Assembly: GCF_000375465.1 (NCBI RefSeq)
Contig: NZ_AQXH01000001.1
Coordinates: 496,130-560,129, forward strand
DNA length: 64,000 bases
DNA from: Balneola vulgaris DSM 17893
GTDB taxonomy: Bacteria; Bacteroidota; Rhodothermia; Balneolales; Balneolaceae
Direction: 5' to 3'
Shown here: positions 8,656-17,804 of the stretch, one piece after another
Layout of the letters: each line of letters begins with the position of its first letter
Numbering within the stretch: position 1 is the first letter of the stretch
Position numbers and translations under genes: made by a program
Notes under the pieces: model-generated
Told to the model about the DNA's origin: nothing
Seen by the model: only the letters and a program-made list of their open reading frames with translations
Database searches by the model: none

Positions 8656-8674
8656 TACTTTGTAGTACAAAGTA
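8656..8674. promoter_or_regulatory. 19-bp perfect palindromic operator candidate
   Basis: TACTTTGTAGTACAAAGTA reads the same on both strands around a central G. It ends 26 nt before the start of the 98-aa membrane protein, where it would overlap or follow a promoter. The TACTTTGTA half-site resembles operators of PadR-like repressors; no such regulator gene is in the window. Confidence 0.6.
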
Positions 8675-8700
8675 CTTTCTAAAATTAACCTATTGTTCTT

Positions 8701-8997
8701 ATGACTACCGTTCAATCAAACAAACGACTCGGATATTTATTCGCCGGAGTAGCCATACTATTAATGATCCCTTTGGTTGCTATGCAATTTACAACTGAAG
8801 TAGTATGGACCTTTTCAGACTTTTTAATCATGGGAGTTCTTCTCTCTTTAGTAGCTTTGGGATGTGAAGCAGTGCTTCGAAAAGTGACCGGATTTAAACA
8901 ACGGTTCGCCCTTCTATTCACGATTTTGACTGTATTCTTTTTAATCTGGGCTGAATTAGCTGTGGGTATTTTCAATAGCCCATTTGCAGGTAGTTGA
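8701..8997 (+). CDS. Small membrane protein behind a palindromic operator
   Basis: A 98-aa protein with three hydrophobic helices: about residues 10-28 (LGYLFAGVAILLMIPLVAM), 37-58 and 68-90. No family is recognised and there are no conserved polar motifs. It stands as a single gene: a perfect palindrome lies upstream and a strong hairpin with TTTT follows at 9020-9055. The simple gene structure and operator suggest induction by an unlinked repressor. Confidence 0.7.
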   Translation: MTTVQSNKRLGYLFAGVAILLMIPLVAMQFTTEVVWTFSDFLIMGVLLSLVALGCEAVLRKVTGFKQRFALLFTILTVFFLIWAELAVGIFNSPFAGS

Positions 8998-9019
8998 TAT
9001 ACCTAAAAGTACTTCGAAC

Positions 9020-9055
9020 ACCCTTTATGAGCTCATCAGCTTGTAAAGGGTTTTA
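9020..9055 (+). terminator. Intrinsic terminator after the small membrane protein
   Basis: ACCCTTTATGAGCT pairs with AGCTTGTAAAGGGT (14 bp with two G-T wobbles) around a CATC loop, followed by TTTT. It closes the 8701-8997 transcript. Confidence 0.8.
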
Positions 9056-9122
9056 GGATTCTACCAAGAACTAATATGAAAGGAAATGAGAGACTGGAAT
9101 AGTGCGTAGTAACAAGCTAGAA

Positions 9123-10070
9123 TTATTGATCTAGTGTACTGAAAATAGAAAGTGCATCTTTTTGATCTTGTTTTAGTTGCTCAACAAGACCATCAATTCC
9201 TGAAAATTTCTTTTCTCCACGGAGTCTTTGCATAAAGCGGACTTGAATTGTTTGACCATAAATATCTTCATCAAACTCGAATATATTTACTTCCAAGGCT
9301 TTTGAAGCTCCTTCAAAAGTTGGACGATTCCCAATATTCATCATGCCTTGGTACCACACATCCGCTACTCGAACACGAACGGCATACACCCCATCTTTTG
9401 GAATCACTTTATTGGGATGTTCGGCTTTTAAGTTGGCGGTAGGAAATCCAATGGAGCGTCCTCTTTTATCCCCATGAATTACTATACCGTTCAGTAAATA
9501 GGAACGTCCGAGCAGTGAACTTGCTAACTGAACATCTCCTTCTGCAGCAAGCACTTTTCGAATCAAGGTACTACTTACGGTCATATCCCCCATCTCTTTC
9601 TTTGAAACGATATACGCCTCAAAGCCCAACTCTTTACCTAAGTTCTCGATGGTTTCTATGGAACCTGAACGATCTTTCCCAAAATGATGATCGTAGCCAA
9701 TTACGAACTCACTAACACCAATTTTTTCAAATACGATGTTCTTAACGAATTCTTCTGAGCTTAACAGAGAAAAGTCACGATCAAAAGGGATGATTAGAAG
9801 TACATCAATACCAATATCTTCTAATATCTCGCGACGTTCACGGATGGTAGTAAGCTGTTTTATACCTGCGGTTCCTGGATTGATGATATCACGGGGATGT
9901 GGATCAAAAGAGATGACTACACTTCGTGCATCTCTTTTCTTCGCCTTTTCAACCACCGTATTTATCAGAGACTTATGCCCTTCATGAACACCATCAAAGG
10001 TACCAACTGTTACCACTGAGTTGGCAACTCGTTCAATATCTTTTAAATAGATTAGTTCAGTCTTGTGCAT
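9123..10070 (-). CDS. ribF: Bifunctional riboflavin kinase / FAD synthetase
   Basis: It converts riboflavin to FMN and then to FAD. The 315-aa chain has the nucleotidyltransferase domain first, with GTFDGVHEGH at about 23-32 and ISFDPHP, and the riboflavin kinase domain from about 188 (IVIHGDKRGRSIGFPTANL, then a NIGNRPTF strand). Length is normal for the family. It overlaps the 3' end of truB by 14 nt and is the last gene of the rimP-nusA-infB-rbfA-truB-ribF operon, an arrangement known from many bacteria. Confidence 0.97.
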   Translation of the reverse strand: MHKTELIYLKDIERVANSVVTVGTFDGVHEGHKSLINTVVEKAKKRDARSVVISFDPHPRDIINPGTAGIKQLTTIRERREILEDIGIDVLLIIPFDRDFSLLSSEEFVKNIVFEKIGVSEFVIGYDHHFGKDRSGSIETIENLGKELGFEAYIVSKKEMGDMTVSSTLIRKVLAAEGDVQLASSLLGRSYLLNGIVIHGDKRGRSIGFPTANLKAEHPNKVIPKDGVYAVRVRVADVWYQGMMNIGNRPTFEGASKALEVNIFEFDEDIYGQTIQVRFMQRLRGEKKFSGIDGLVEQLKQDQKDALSIFSTLDQ

Positions 10071-10794
10071 TTAACAACTCATCAATTTTTTCAGGGGATA
10101 ATGCTTTTTGGTAAGAATAATCACCAATTGAAGTACGTACAAGTTGGGTTAAATGCCCTAAAGATCCAATAAGTTTACCCAAATCGTGGGCAATAGATCG
10201 AATATACGTACCCTTACTGCAAATGATACTCAAAAGGAGTTTGTTGTCTTCAAAACTAATGATGTGCGTGTCGTGAATGGTAACAGGTCGTGGTTCAAGT
10301 TCAACCGTTTTACCACGTCTAGCCAATTCATACAAGCGCTTACCATCACGTTTAAGAGCGGAGTACATAGGGGGTACTTGCTGAATTTCACCTTTAAAAT
10401 GAGTGTCGAGCACCTCTTGAATCATCTCTAATGTGATGTGGTCGGTGGGCGCGGTTGCATCCGGCTCTGAATCGGCGTCGTAACTTGGTGTAGATGCTCC
10501 GAAGGTGATTTCCCCAATATAGGTTTTGGGCAAATCCTGCAGCTGAGAAATAGATTTAGTTGCTCGACCTGAACAAAGGATAAGTAATCCTTCAGCCATA
10601 GGATCAAGGGTTCCAGCATGCCCTACTTTCTTAGTACGCAATCTACCACGCACATAACGCACTACATCAAAACTAGTCCATGTTTTTGGCTTATTAACTA
10701 GAATGATAGATGCTACGCTAAAATCTACATCTGGAGATGGGAGGTTTTGTTGGTCAAACACCTCAATTTCATGCAGAGGTAAGGCTTTCGCCAT
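10057..10794 (-). CDS. truB: tRNA pseudouridine(55) synthase
   Basis: It isomerises U55 in the T-loop of tRNAs. The catalytic aspartate is Asp64 in KKVGHAGTLDPMAEGLL, and ALKRDGKRLYELAR and the TYIRSIAHDLG motif follow in the usual order. The 245-aa protein ends after the catalytic domain and has little or no C-terminal PUA domain. About 25 extra residues precede the usual start. It begins 3 nt after rbfA stops and overlaps ribF. Confidence 0.96.
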   Translation of the reverse strand: MAKALPLHEIEVFDQQNLPSPDVDFSVASIILVNKPKTWTSFDVVRYVRGRLRTKKVGHAGTLDPMAEGLLILCSGRATKSISQLQDLPKTYIGEITFGASTPSYDADSEPDATAPTDHITLEMIQEVLDTHFKGEIQQVPPMYSALKRDGKRLYELARRGKTVELEPRPVTIHDTHIISFEDNKLLLSIICSKGTYIRSIAHDLGKLIGSLGHLTQLVRTSIGDYSYQKALSPEKIDELLNAQD

Positions 10795-10797
10795 ACA

Positions 10798-11169
10798 CTA
10801 TTCCTCTTCGTCTTTGGGAGCCGTTGGCTCGTCATCGATCTTTTTGAATAAGGTTTCGATCTTATTTACATACTCTGCAGTGTCATCCACATAGAAATGC
10901 AATTCTGGAATCTTACGCACCTGATTTTTGATTTTAGCCGCTAGTTTATGGCGAATCTGAGGTACGTGTTCATCTAACGTTTGATAGATCACTTGTTCAT
11001 CTCTACCAGGTGCAAATACACTTAAGTACACCTTAGCAATAGACAGATCTGGAGTCATCATTACTTTTGTTACAGTAATGAAAACACCCTCAGGCTGATA
11101 TTCACGTTGAATAATCTGCCCGAGATCGCGTTTTAGAACCTCACCTAATCGTTTTGTTCTAATACTCAT
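10798..11169 (-). CDS. rbfA: 30S ribosome-binding factor A
   Basis: RbfA is a single KH-fold protein needed for late 30S maturation and cold adaptation. The 123-aa sequence shows the family start (RTKRLGEVLKRDLGQIIQRE) and the strand VTVTKV followed by AKVYLSVF, with a helix that contains the interrupted KH turn. The C-terminal 15 residues are acidic. It lies 9 nt downstream of infB and 3 nt upstream of truB. Confidence 0.95.
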   Translation of the reverse strand: MSIRTKRLGEVLKRDLGQIIQREYQPEGVFITVTKVMMTPDLSIAKVYLSVFAPGRDEQVIYQTLDEHVPQIRHKLAAKIKNQVRKIPELHFYVDDTAEYVNKIETLFKKIDDEPTAPKDEEE

Positions 11170-11178
11170 TATGTCCTC

Positions 11179-14103
11179 TTAATTGGCGTCTTCGAGGGTC
11201 CTTTTCTCTTCTGTGATCTTATAGCTCTCGAAGTTATCGCCTACTTTTATATCGTTGTAGTTCTCAATGCTGATACCACACTCATACCCTGATGCTACTT
11301 CTTTCACATCGTCTTTAAATCGTTTTAAGGCACCGATCTTACCGTCGTAAATTACAACGCCATCACGGATGATACGAACTGGGTTATTTCTATCAATCTT
11401 ACCATCGGTTACATAGCAACCTGCAATAGTACCCACTTTAGATACTTTGAAGATTTCACGAACGTCAACGTTACCTACTATTTGCTCTTTCAGTTCAGGT
11501 GATAATAGACCCTCTAGGGCATCTCTTACCTCATCCACTGCATCGTAGATTACGCTAAACAGACGGATATCGATTTCTTCAGTCTCTGCTAACTTACGTG
11601 CTTGAAGTGTAGGACGAACCTGGAAACCAATGATAATGGCATCCGAAGCAGAAGCTAAGAGTACATCCGATTCAGAAATGGCACCAGCACCCGTATGGAT
11701 GATGTTAACCGCAACTTCGTCGTTACTTAGTTTCTGTAATGAACCAGATAGGGCCTCAATTGAACCATCCACATCCGCTTTAATAATGATATTCAGCTCA
11801 GATACTTCACCAAGTGCAAGACGTCTAGATAGATCATCAAGAGTCATATGCTTAGTTTTTCTCATTGCTTGCTCACGACGAATCTGCTGACGTTGGTTGG
11901 CAACATCTTTAGCCGTTTTCTCATCTTCTGCTACAATAAGAGTATCACCAGCTTGAGGCATCTCATCAAAACCCATTAACTGAACAGGCGTTGCTGGGCC
12001 AGCTGATTTAATACGCTTACCTAAATCATTTTCCATGGCACGTACACGACCGAAACTTGGTCCTGCAACAAATGGATCACCTACATTCAGAGTACCACCC
12101 TGAACTAGGATGTTTGCAATAATACCTTTCCCTTTATCCAAACGTGCTTCAAGAACAACACCATTTGCACGACGTTTTGGGTTGGCTTTAAGCTCTAACA
12201 ATTCAGCTTCGATCAATACTTTTTCAAGTAGCTCTTCAATGCCTTGTCCCGTTTTAGCGGATACAAGAGCGAACTGAGTGTCTCCACCCCAATCTTCCAC
12301 AATTACTCCGTGGTCAGAAAGCTGTTGCTTAATCTTATCAGGCGTAGATCCTGGCTTATCAATCTTGTTAATAGCAACTACCATAGGCACACCTGCTGCT
12401 TTCGCATGGTTGATGGCCTCAATAGTCTGTGGCATCACGCTGTCATCAGCCGCCACTACTAGAATTACAATATCGGTTGCTTGAGCACCACGAGAACGCA
12501 TCGCCGTAAAGGCTTCGTGACCCGGAGTATCCAAGAATGTGATCTTCTTGTTATTGTGCATCACTTCGTATGCACCAACGTGCTGGGTAATACCCCCCGC
12601 CTCGCCTTCAGCTACACGAGCTTCACGAACGTAATCAAGTAAAGAAGTTTTACCATGATCAACGTGACCCATTACTGTAATAATCGGTGCACGATTTTCT
12701 AGATCTTCAGGATCATCTTCTTCAATCTCTAAATCTTCTGTCATCTCTTCTGCATCGATGAATTTCACATCTTTGCCGAATTCACTAGCAACCAATTCAA
12801 TGGTACCTGCATCTAAACGCTGGTTGATGGTAATCATCAAACCAATACTCATACATGCAGAAATAATATCGTTTACACCTACTTCGAGCTCTTCAGCGAG
12901 GTCGTTTGCAGTAATGAACTCCGTAACTTCAATTACGCCAGCTTCCATTTCCTGCATTTCTTGTTGCAGCTGCTGCTCTTCCTCACGCTCTTCTTTACGC
13001 TGGCGACGACGCTTAGCACGTTTGTTACCTACGTTGCTATTCCCTTGGATCTTCTGCATGGTTTCACGCATCATACGATCCACATCAATCTCGTCTACCT
13101 CTGTTTTAGGCTTACTTGCCGACTTCTTAGTCTTGGTTTTCTTACGAGTCTTTTCGGTCTTAGCGTCAGTGTTTTTCTTTTTAGCGTTCTGATCGCCACT
13201 AGTAGTTGAAGCACCTTCTTGGTCCTTCTTACGCTTTCTCTTCTTTCTCTTTTTAGTTCCAGAAGTCAGGTCGTTGGTGAAAGTAACCTTACCGAGTACC
13301 TTAGTACCTTTTAGTTTACTTGCCTTACCCTTAATTATCTTTTCTTCCTTTTCTGCCTCAGTTTCTTCTTTAGCCGATGATTCTTCTTCCTCTTCATCCT
13401 CATCGTCATCATCGTCATCATCGTCTTCTTCTTCGTCAGTGTCAGCATCTTCTGCTTCTTCTGATGCGGTCTCTTCTTCGGCTTCTTCTTCCTCAGGCTC
13501 TTCTTCTTGTGTTGCTTCTACAACTACTTCAGAAGACGCCTCTTCTTTAGTTTCTTCTTTTGCTTCCGCAGGAGCTTCGGCCACTGGCTCTTCTTCCTTC
13601 TCTTCTGCTACAGGAGCTTCTTCAACTTCTTCTTCTGCCTCTGGCTCTTCCTCAACTTCTGCCTCCGGCTCAACTACTGCCTCTACCTCTTCTTCTTCAG
13701 GCTCTTCAGCAACGGCTTCTTCTTGAGGTTCTAACTCAGGCTCAATATCCATTGGCTCTAAAGCTAGTTCTTCCTCTTTCTCTTCCGGTTCATCCTGAGG
13801 TTCCAGACCAATAGATTCATCTAGTGGTTCTAAAACGGTATCCAGAGTAACACTATCGTTGCGCTGATTTATAATAGTATTTCTACGATTTTCGTAATCT
13901 TCGCGCGTCTTTTCATGATCTTGGCTTTTCGCCTTGTCATCACCATATATTCCTTCCAAGACCGAATACATCTCCGGTGTAATCTTGAAATTCGGACGGT
14001 TTGCTACCTCGAAGTCGTCTTGTAGCACTTCTACGATGGATTGTGTAGATACGTTAAACTCCGAAGCTACTTTGAATAAGGGTTTTGGTCTATTTATGGA
14101 CAT
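11179..14103 (-). CDS. infB: Translation initiation factor IF-2 with long charged N-terminal region
   Basis: IF-2 positions initiator tRNA on the ribosome as a GTPase. The 974-aa chain has an IF2_N-like domain at about 1-60, a very acidic Glu/Asp/Ala segment at about 95-245 (including eight Asp in a row), a lysine/arginine block at about 275-360, and a second IF2_N domain at about 390-450. The GTPase follows with GHVDHGKTS at about 479-487, DTPGHEAF and NKIDKPG, then the beta-barrel domains. The alternating acidic and basic blocks make it longer than the 850-900 residues usual for IF-2. It sits between nusA and rbfA, the standard order. Confidence 0.98.
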   Translation of the reverse strand: MSINRPKPLFKVASEFNVSTQSIVEVLQDDFEVANRPNFKITPEMYSVLEGIYGDDKAKSQDHEKTREDYENRRNTIINQRNDSVTLDTVLEPLDESIGLEPQDEPEEKEEELALEPMDIEPELEPQEEAVAEEPEEEEVEAVVEPEAEVEEEPEAEEEVEEAPVAEEKEEEPVAEAPAEAKEETKEEASSEVVVEATQEEEPEEEEAEEETASEEAEDADTDEEEDDDDDDDDEDEEEEESSAKEETEAEKEEKIIKGKASKLKGTKVLGKVTFTNDLTSGTKKRKKRKRKKDQEGASTTSGDQNAKKKNTDAKTEKTRKKTKTKKSASKPKTEVDEIDVDRMMRETMQKIQGNSNVGNKRAKRRRQRKEEREEEQQLQQEMQEMEAGVIEVTEFITANDLAEELEVGVNDIISACMSIGLMITINQRLDAGTIELVASEFGKDVKFIDAEEMTEDLEIEEDDPEDLENRAPIITVMGHVDHGKTSLLDYVREARVAEGEAGGITQHVGAYEVMHNNKKITFLDTPGHEAFTAMRSRGAQATDIVILVVAADDSVMPQTIEAINHAKAAGVPMVVAINKIDKPGSTPDKIKQQLSDHGVIVEDWGGDTQFALVSAKTGQGIEELLEKVLIEAELLELKANPKRRANGVVLEARLDKGKGIIANILVQGGTLNVGDPFVAGPSFGRVRAMENDLGKRIKSAGPATPVQLMGFDEMPQAGDTLIVAEDEKTAKDVANQRQQIRREQAMRKTKHMTLDDLSRRLALGEVSELNIIIKADVDGSIEALSGSLQKLSNDEVAVNIIHTGAGAISESDVLLASASDAIIIGFQVRPTLQARKLAETEEIDIRLFSVIYDAVDEVRDALEGLLSPELKEQIVGNVDVREIFKVSKVGTIAGCYVTDGKIDRNNPVRIIRDGVVIYDGKIGALKRFKDDVKEVASGYECGISIENYNDIKVGDNFESYKITEEKRTLEDAN

Positions 14104-14159
14104 ATATGATTTTTTCTGTGTCTATTGAAGGTTAGGGGTGCGGAATTAAGGCACGAGAC

Positions 14160-15416
14160 TTAACCTTCGTCTTCGAACTCATACCCGATTACTTCAATAA
14201 TCTTACGGGCAAGTTCTTCGTCAATTTCACCATTTGTTCGGCTTACCAGCTCTTTAGCACTCATTTCTAGTACTGCACGAGCGGTATCACAACCGATTTC
14301 ATGAAGCTTTTGAACCGCTTCTGATCCAAAATCTTCCTCAAATTCAGCGATATCAATATCGTCTTCTTCTTCTACCTCACGGTATACATCAATTTCGCAA
14401 TCTGAAAGTTTGGAAGCCAATCTAATATTCACTCCACCTTTACCAATTGCTTTCGATACTTCATCCGCTGGAACAAGCACGCTAGCTTGCTTTCCTTCAG
14501 CATCTAATTCAACTTTAAGAACTTCTGCAGGCTGAAGTGCACGCTTGATAAACTCAACTTTATCAGGGGTGTAGTTGATTACATCGATATTCTCGTTTTG
14601 CAACTCTCTCACGATAGCGTGAATTCGAATACCTTTCATACCAACACAAGCACCAACAGGATCAACGCGTTCGTCGTGTGATCTAACGGCCACTTTAGAA
14701 CGATCGCCCGGAGCACGTGCAATTTTCACTAAATCGATAATTCCGTCGAATACTTCCGGAATCTCATTTTCAAATAAACGCTCTAAGAATAACTCAGAGG
14801 TTCTAGAAATTATTACCGTTGGATTACCATTACGCATGTGCACGCCAATTACAACGGCACGAATGGTATCACCTTTGCGGTATCTATCTTTGTAAATTTG
14901 CTCACTTTTTGGAAGCAGAAGCTCTACCCCATTGTGATTTACAAGAATGTCTTTGTTGTGGCGTACTTGGTATACATCTCCAAGGATGATTTCACCCACA
15001 CGCTCTGAGTAATCTTCGTAGATATTATCTTTTTCTATTTCACGAATACGCTGAGCTAACTGCTGACGTGCCATCATCACTGCACGGCGACCGAAGTCAA
15101 CAATTTGAACTTCCTGTGCTAATTCATCATAAAGCTCTACATCTGGATCGATCTTCTTAGCATCTTCTAATGCGATTTCAGATACTTCATCTGTGAGCTC
15201 TTCTTTTGGAACAACTTCACGTACATGAAGGATTTGAATCTCTCCACGATCCGCATTAAGGATTACTTCAAAAGCATCATCCGTTTCGTACGTTTTACGG
15301 ATCATAGTTCTGAAAACATCCTCTAGTATGGATAACAATAGATCTCTATCAATGCCTTTATCTTTAGCGATTTCAGCAAAGGATGAGATAATTTGTTTTG
15401 ATAAGTCGTTCTGCAT
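14160..15416 (-). CDS. nusA: Transcription termination/antitermination factor NusA
   Basis: NusA binds RNA polymerase and modulates pausing, termination and antitermination. In the 418-aa protein the N-terminal polymerase-binding domain (about 1-130) is followed by S1 (about 135-205, EIILGDVYQV) and two KH domains (from about 235; GMKGIRIHAIVREL and GKGGVNIRLASKL carry the KH loops). The last 60 residues form a helix-hairpin-helix-like acidic tail (DTARAVLEMSAKELV), without the duplicated acidic repeats of E. coli NusA. It starts 24 nt after rimP and is 56 nt upstream of infB. Confidence 0.97.
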   Translation of the reverse strand: MQNDLSKQIISSFAEIAKDKGIDRDLLLSILEDVFRTMIRKTYETDDAFEVILNADRGEIQILHVREVVPKEELTDEVSEIALEDAKKIDPDVELYDELAQEVQIVDFGRRAVMMARQQLAQRIREIEKDNIYEDYSERVGEIILGDVYQVRHNKDILVNHNGVELLLPKSEQIYKDRYRKGDTIRAVVIGVHMRNGNPTVIISRTSELFLERLFENEIPEVFDGIIDLVKIARAPGDRSKVAVRSHDERVDPVGACVGMKGIRIHAIVRELQNENIDVINYTPDKVEFIKRALQPAEVLKVELDAEGKQASVLVPADEVSKAIGKGGVNIRLASKLSDCEIDVYREVEEEDDIDIAEFEEDFGSEAVQKLHEIGCDTARAVLEMSAKELVSRTNGEIDEELARKIIEVIGYEFEDEG

Positions 15417-15440
15417 CAGCGTTCTTAGCTTGGTAAATGA

Positions 15441-15902
15441 TTAAATAGTTGGGACGATCTTGGCTTCCATGATTTCATCAAACAACACTTGAATATTATT
15501 TCCGTCATCGTCGGCTAGTGTGATTCCTTCTTCGGTAATCCCAACTATACTGCCTCTAACTTTCGAATATTCTTCGTCTTTTTTGAACTTCACTTTGGCT
15601 GTACGCCCCTCATTTTTTTTGTACTGGCGTTTATCCACCAATGGGCGGCTAAGCCCAGGCGAAGAAACGTTTAGCCGGTATTTATTCTCGAATATCTCAT
15701 GCGCTTCCATTAAAAAGCCTAATTCACGGCTAATGTTTGCACACTCATCAAGATTAACTCCTCTTTCTTCTCCATCAAGATATACCCATACCTCAGCCAA
15801 CCCTCCTCCTGTTTTAACTTCTACGTCAACAACAAAAAGGTTATTAGACTCCGCTAAAGGAGCCGCTAAATCTTTAATTTTTTGTATGGTATCTAATTGC
15901 AT
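15441..15902 (-). CDS. rimP: Ribosome maturation factor RimP
   Basis: RimP assists assembly of the 30S subunit. The 153-aa protein has the N-terminal alpha-beta domain with LDECANISRELG and the hallmark YRLNVSSPGLSRPL at about 98-111, then a small SH3-like barrel (KVRGSIVGITEEGITL). It is the first gene of the nusA-infB operon; a good promoter lies about 60 nt upstream. Confidence 0.96.
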   Translation of the reverse strand: MQLDTIQKIKDLAAPLAESNNLFVVDVEVKTGGGLAEVWVYLDGEERGVNLDECANISRELGFLMEAHEIFENKYRLNVSSPGLSRPLVDKRQYKKNEGRTAKVKFKKDEEYSKVRGSIVGITEEGITLADDDGNNIQVLFDEIMEAKIVPTI

Positions 15903-15961
15903 AATCTGGAAAACAAAGACAAAAAAAAGCGAGTGCCTTGTCGACGCTCACTGAGGCTCTA

Positions 15962-15990
15962 AATATAGCCTTATTTCATAAAGATTTCAA
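15962..15990 (-). promoter_or_regulatory. Sigma-70-like promoter of the rimP-nusA-infB operon
   Basis: On the minus strand TTGAAA (15990-15985) and TATATT (15967-15962) are separated by exactly 17 bp, near the canonical -35/-10 arrangement. Transcription would begin near 15955, leaving a leader of about 50 nt that includes a run of eight T residues. The rest of the 295-bp spacer to 16197 is AT-rich with no gene visible. Confidence 0.65.
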
Positions 15991-16197
15991 AACAAGACAG
16001 TGGGTTTATTATTAACCAATAAATGATAGAGTATTTGAAATTTTTTAACGTATAAAAACAATTTTGGATCCCACTTTCTAACATAAATAGAAGCCAACTT
16101 TAGCAAATCAATTTCCTTGCAATTTTTTAAGCCCTCCTTTAATACAGAATTATTATACTCTGTTTGAAATCGAAAACCTCTTTTAAAAAATTATCTA

Positions 16198-16677
16198 ATG
16201 TGCAAAAAAGCCTTCTTTATCACTCTATTATGCTTGATTGTGACAGCTTGTTCGAACGAGAAGAATACCAAGGACGACTCAACAAAACCAACGGGGCGTG
16301 TACCTGATTATGTTGGAACTCTCCATTTTTTAAATGAAGAAGGAGAAATCATAAGTACGTTGAGGTATGCAAAAGCTGAAACTGAATTAGAGCGTAATCA
16401 AGGGCTGATGGATGTTCGTGAAATGCCAAAAGATGCGGGCATGGTTTTCTTTTTTGAGAATGAAGAACCCCTAAGTTTTTGGATGGCAAACACTCCCTTG
16501 CCTCTGGATATCATGTACGTAAATTCGGATAGTGTAATAGTTAGTATTTATCAAAATACTACGCCATTTTCGGATAAGACTTTACCTTCATTTGAGCCTG
16601 CTAAATATGTAATTGAAACGAATGCTGGCTACAGCATCAATCATGATATCCGGGAAGGATTGAAGGTGAGGTTTTAA
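16198..16677 (+). CDS. DUF192 lipoprotein
   Basis: A 159-aa exported lipoprotein. The signal peptide (KAFFITLLCLIV) ends in a lipobox, VTAC, with Cys18 as the lipid-bearing residue. The mature part is a DUF192 domain: ERNQGLMDVREMPKDAGMVF, then FWMANTPLPLDIMYV, a beta-rich fold found in many bacteria and archaea without a proven function. The retained polar residues (Met and Trp in FWMANT) are typical. It is a single gene with a terminator hairpin overlapping its stop codon. Confidence 0.9.
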   Translation: MCKKAFFITLLCLIVTACSNEKNTKDDSTKPTGRVPDYVGTLHFLNEEGEIISTLRYAKAETELERNQGLMDVREMPKDAGMVFFFENEEPLSFWMANTPLPLDIMYVNSDSVIVSIYQNTTPFSDKTLPSFEPAKYVIETNAGYSINHDIREGLKVRF

Positions 16678-16695
16678 TACCCTCACCTTTCTTTC
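16663..16695 (+). terminator. Intrinsic terminator overlapping the DUF192 stop codon
   Basis: AAGGTGAGG (16663-16671) pairs with CCTCACCTT (16681-16689) around a 9-nt loop that holds the TAA stop, followed by a T-rich tail. It separates this transcript from the converging fbp. Confidence 0.75.
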
Positions 16696-16717
16696 AATAA
16701 CAGCATACCAGAACTGA

Positions 16718-17776
16718 TTAGCCTACTTGGCCTTCGTATTCGTGCAGAAAATCCATTACATGCTCAACATTTTCAGGAGAGCCTATATAGATGGGTGTAC
16801 GCTGGTGTATAGCATTTGGCTCTATATCCATCACTCGGATTTTACCATCTGTTGCCATCCCACCGGCTTGCTCAATAATAAAACCAAGCGGATTGCACTC
16901 ATACATTAAACGTAATTTCCCTTCAGGGTAGTTCTTGCTGTGTGGGTAAATGAAAATCCCCCCTTTAATCAACGTTCGGTGGATATCTGCTACCATCGAA
17001 CCAATATAACGGGCTGAATATGGTCGACCTGTTTCTGGGTCTTCTTCTTGGCAGTATTTGATGTACTTCTTTAGGCCAAGATCCCAAGAATTGTAGCTTC
17101 CTTCATTGATGCTGTAAATGCGTCCATGCTTTGGAATTTCTACACGGCGATCACTTAGCATGAATTCTCCTAAACTAGGATCCAGTGTAAACAAACTAAC
17201 GCCAGCACCTGTGGTGTACGCAAGAGTTGTACTTGAACCATACAGCACATAACCTGCTGCTACTTGTCGGTTTCCTGGTTGAAGTGCTTCTGCATCTTTT
17301 GCGGGCTTATCAAAATCGCCATCTCTCATATAAATTGAGAAAATACTACCGATCGATACATTTACATCGATGTTTGAAGATCCATCTAAGGGATCCATAT
17401 ACACAATGTATTTCCCTCCTTCACAACTAAGCTTAACTATGCCGTCATTTTCTTCTGAAATCACCATAGAGGTAATACCTGAGCGCTCTAATGCCGAAAT
17501 AAGCTGTTGATCTGCAAATAAATCTAATTTCTTAACCGATTCTCCATGAACGTTCTTAGTGCCGTCGTATCCTAAAATATTAGTGATACCCGCTTTATTC
17601 ACTTCGCGTGAAATGATTTTAGCGGCTAATCCAATATCTCTCAATAATTGTGATAGCTCGCCTTTAGCCCCTGGAAATTTACTCTGTGATTGAATGATGA
17701 ATTCTTCAAGCGTAATAAGCTTGCTTTCTGGTTGTGCTGTCATATCCCGTTTGTTAGCTGAGTTGCATTCCTGCAA
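16718..17776 (-). CDS. fbp: Class I fructose-1,6-bisphosphatase
   Basis: It removes the 1-phosphate of fructose 1,6-bisphosphate, the committed step of gluconeogenesis. The 352-aa protein has the metal-site motif MDPLDGSSNIDVN and the C-terminal phosphate-binding region (KLRLMYECNPLGFIIEQAGG) that define class I. Two starts are possible: ATG at 17776 and ATG at 17743 (MTAQPES); the latter fits family length better and has more room for a ribosome binding site. It follows coaE by 28 nt and may share the prfB-coaE transcript. Confidence 0.96.
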   Translation of the reverse strand: MQECNSANKRDMTAQPESKLITLEEFIIQSQSKFPGAKGELSQLLRDIGLAAKIISREVNKAGITNILGYDGTKNVHGESVKKLDLFADQQLISALERSGITSMVISEENDGIVKLSCEGGKYIVYMDPLDGSSNIDVNVSIGSIFSIYMRDGDFDKPAKDAEALQPGNRQVAAGYVLYGSSTTLAYTTGAGVSLFTLDPSLGEFMLSDRRVEIPKHGRIYSINEGSYNSWDLGLKKYIKYCQEEDPETGRPYSARYIGSMVADIHRTLIKGGIFIYPHSKNYPEGKLRLMYECNPLGFIIEQAGGMATDGKIRVMDIEPNAIHQRTPIYIGSPENVEHVMDFLHEYEGQVG

Positions 17777-17804
17777 ATATATGAATGGTTTTTATGGTAT
17801 TCCT

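Noticed and set aside
13274-13726. Plus-strand serine-rich open frame of 150 aa
   Set aside because: Exact antisense of the Glu/Asp-rich segment of infB; GAA/GAG repeats read in reverse give Ser/Leu/Phe runs. No start signal.
15903-15955. RNA attenuator in the rimP leader
   Set aside because: A run of eight T exists but the only stem before it is about 4-5 bp, too weak to claim.
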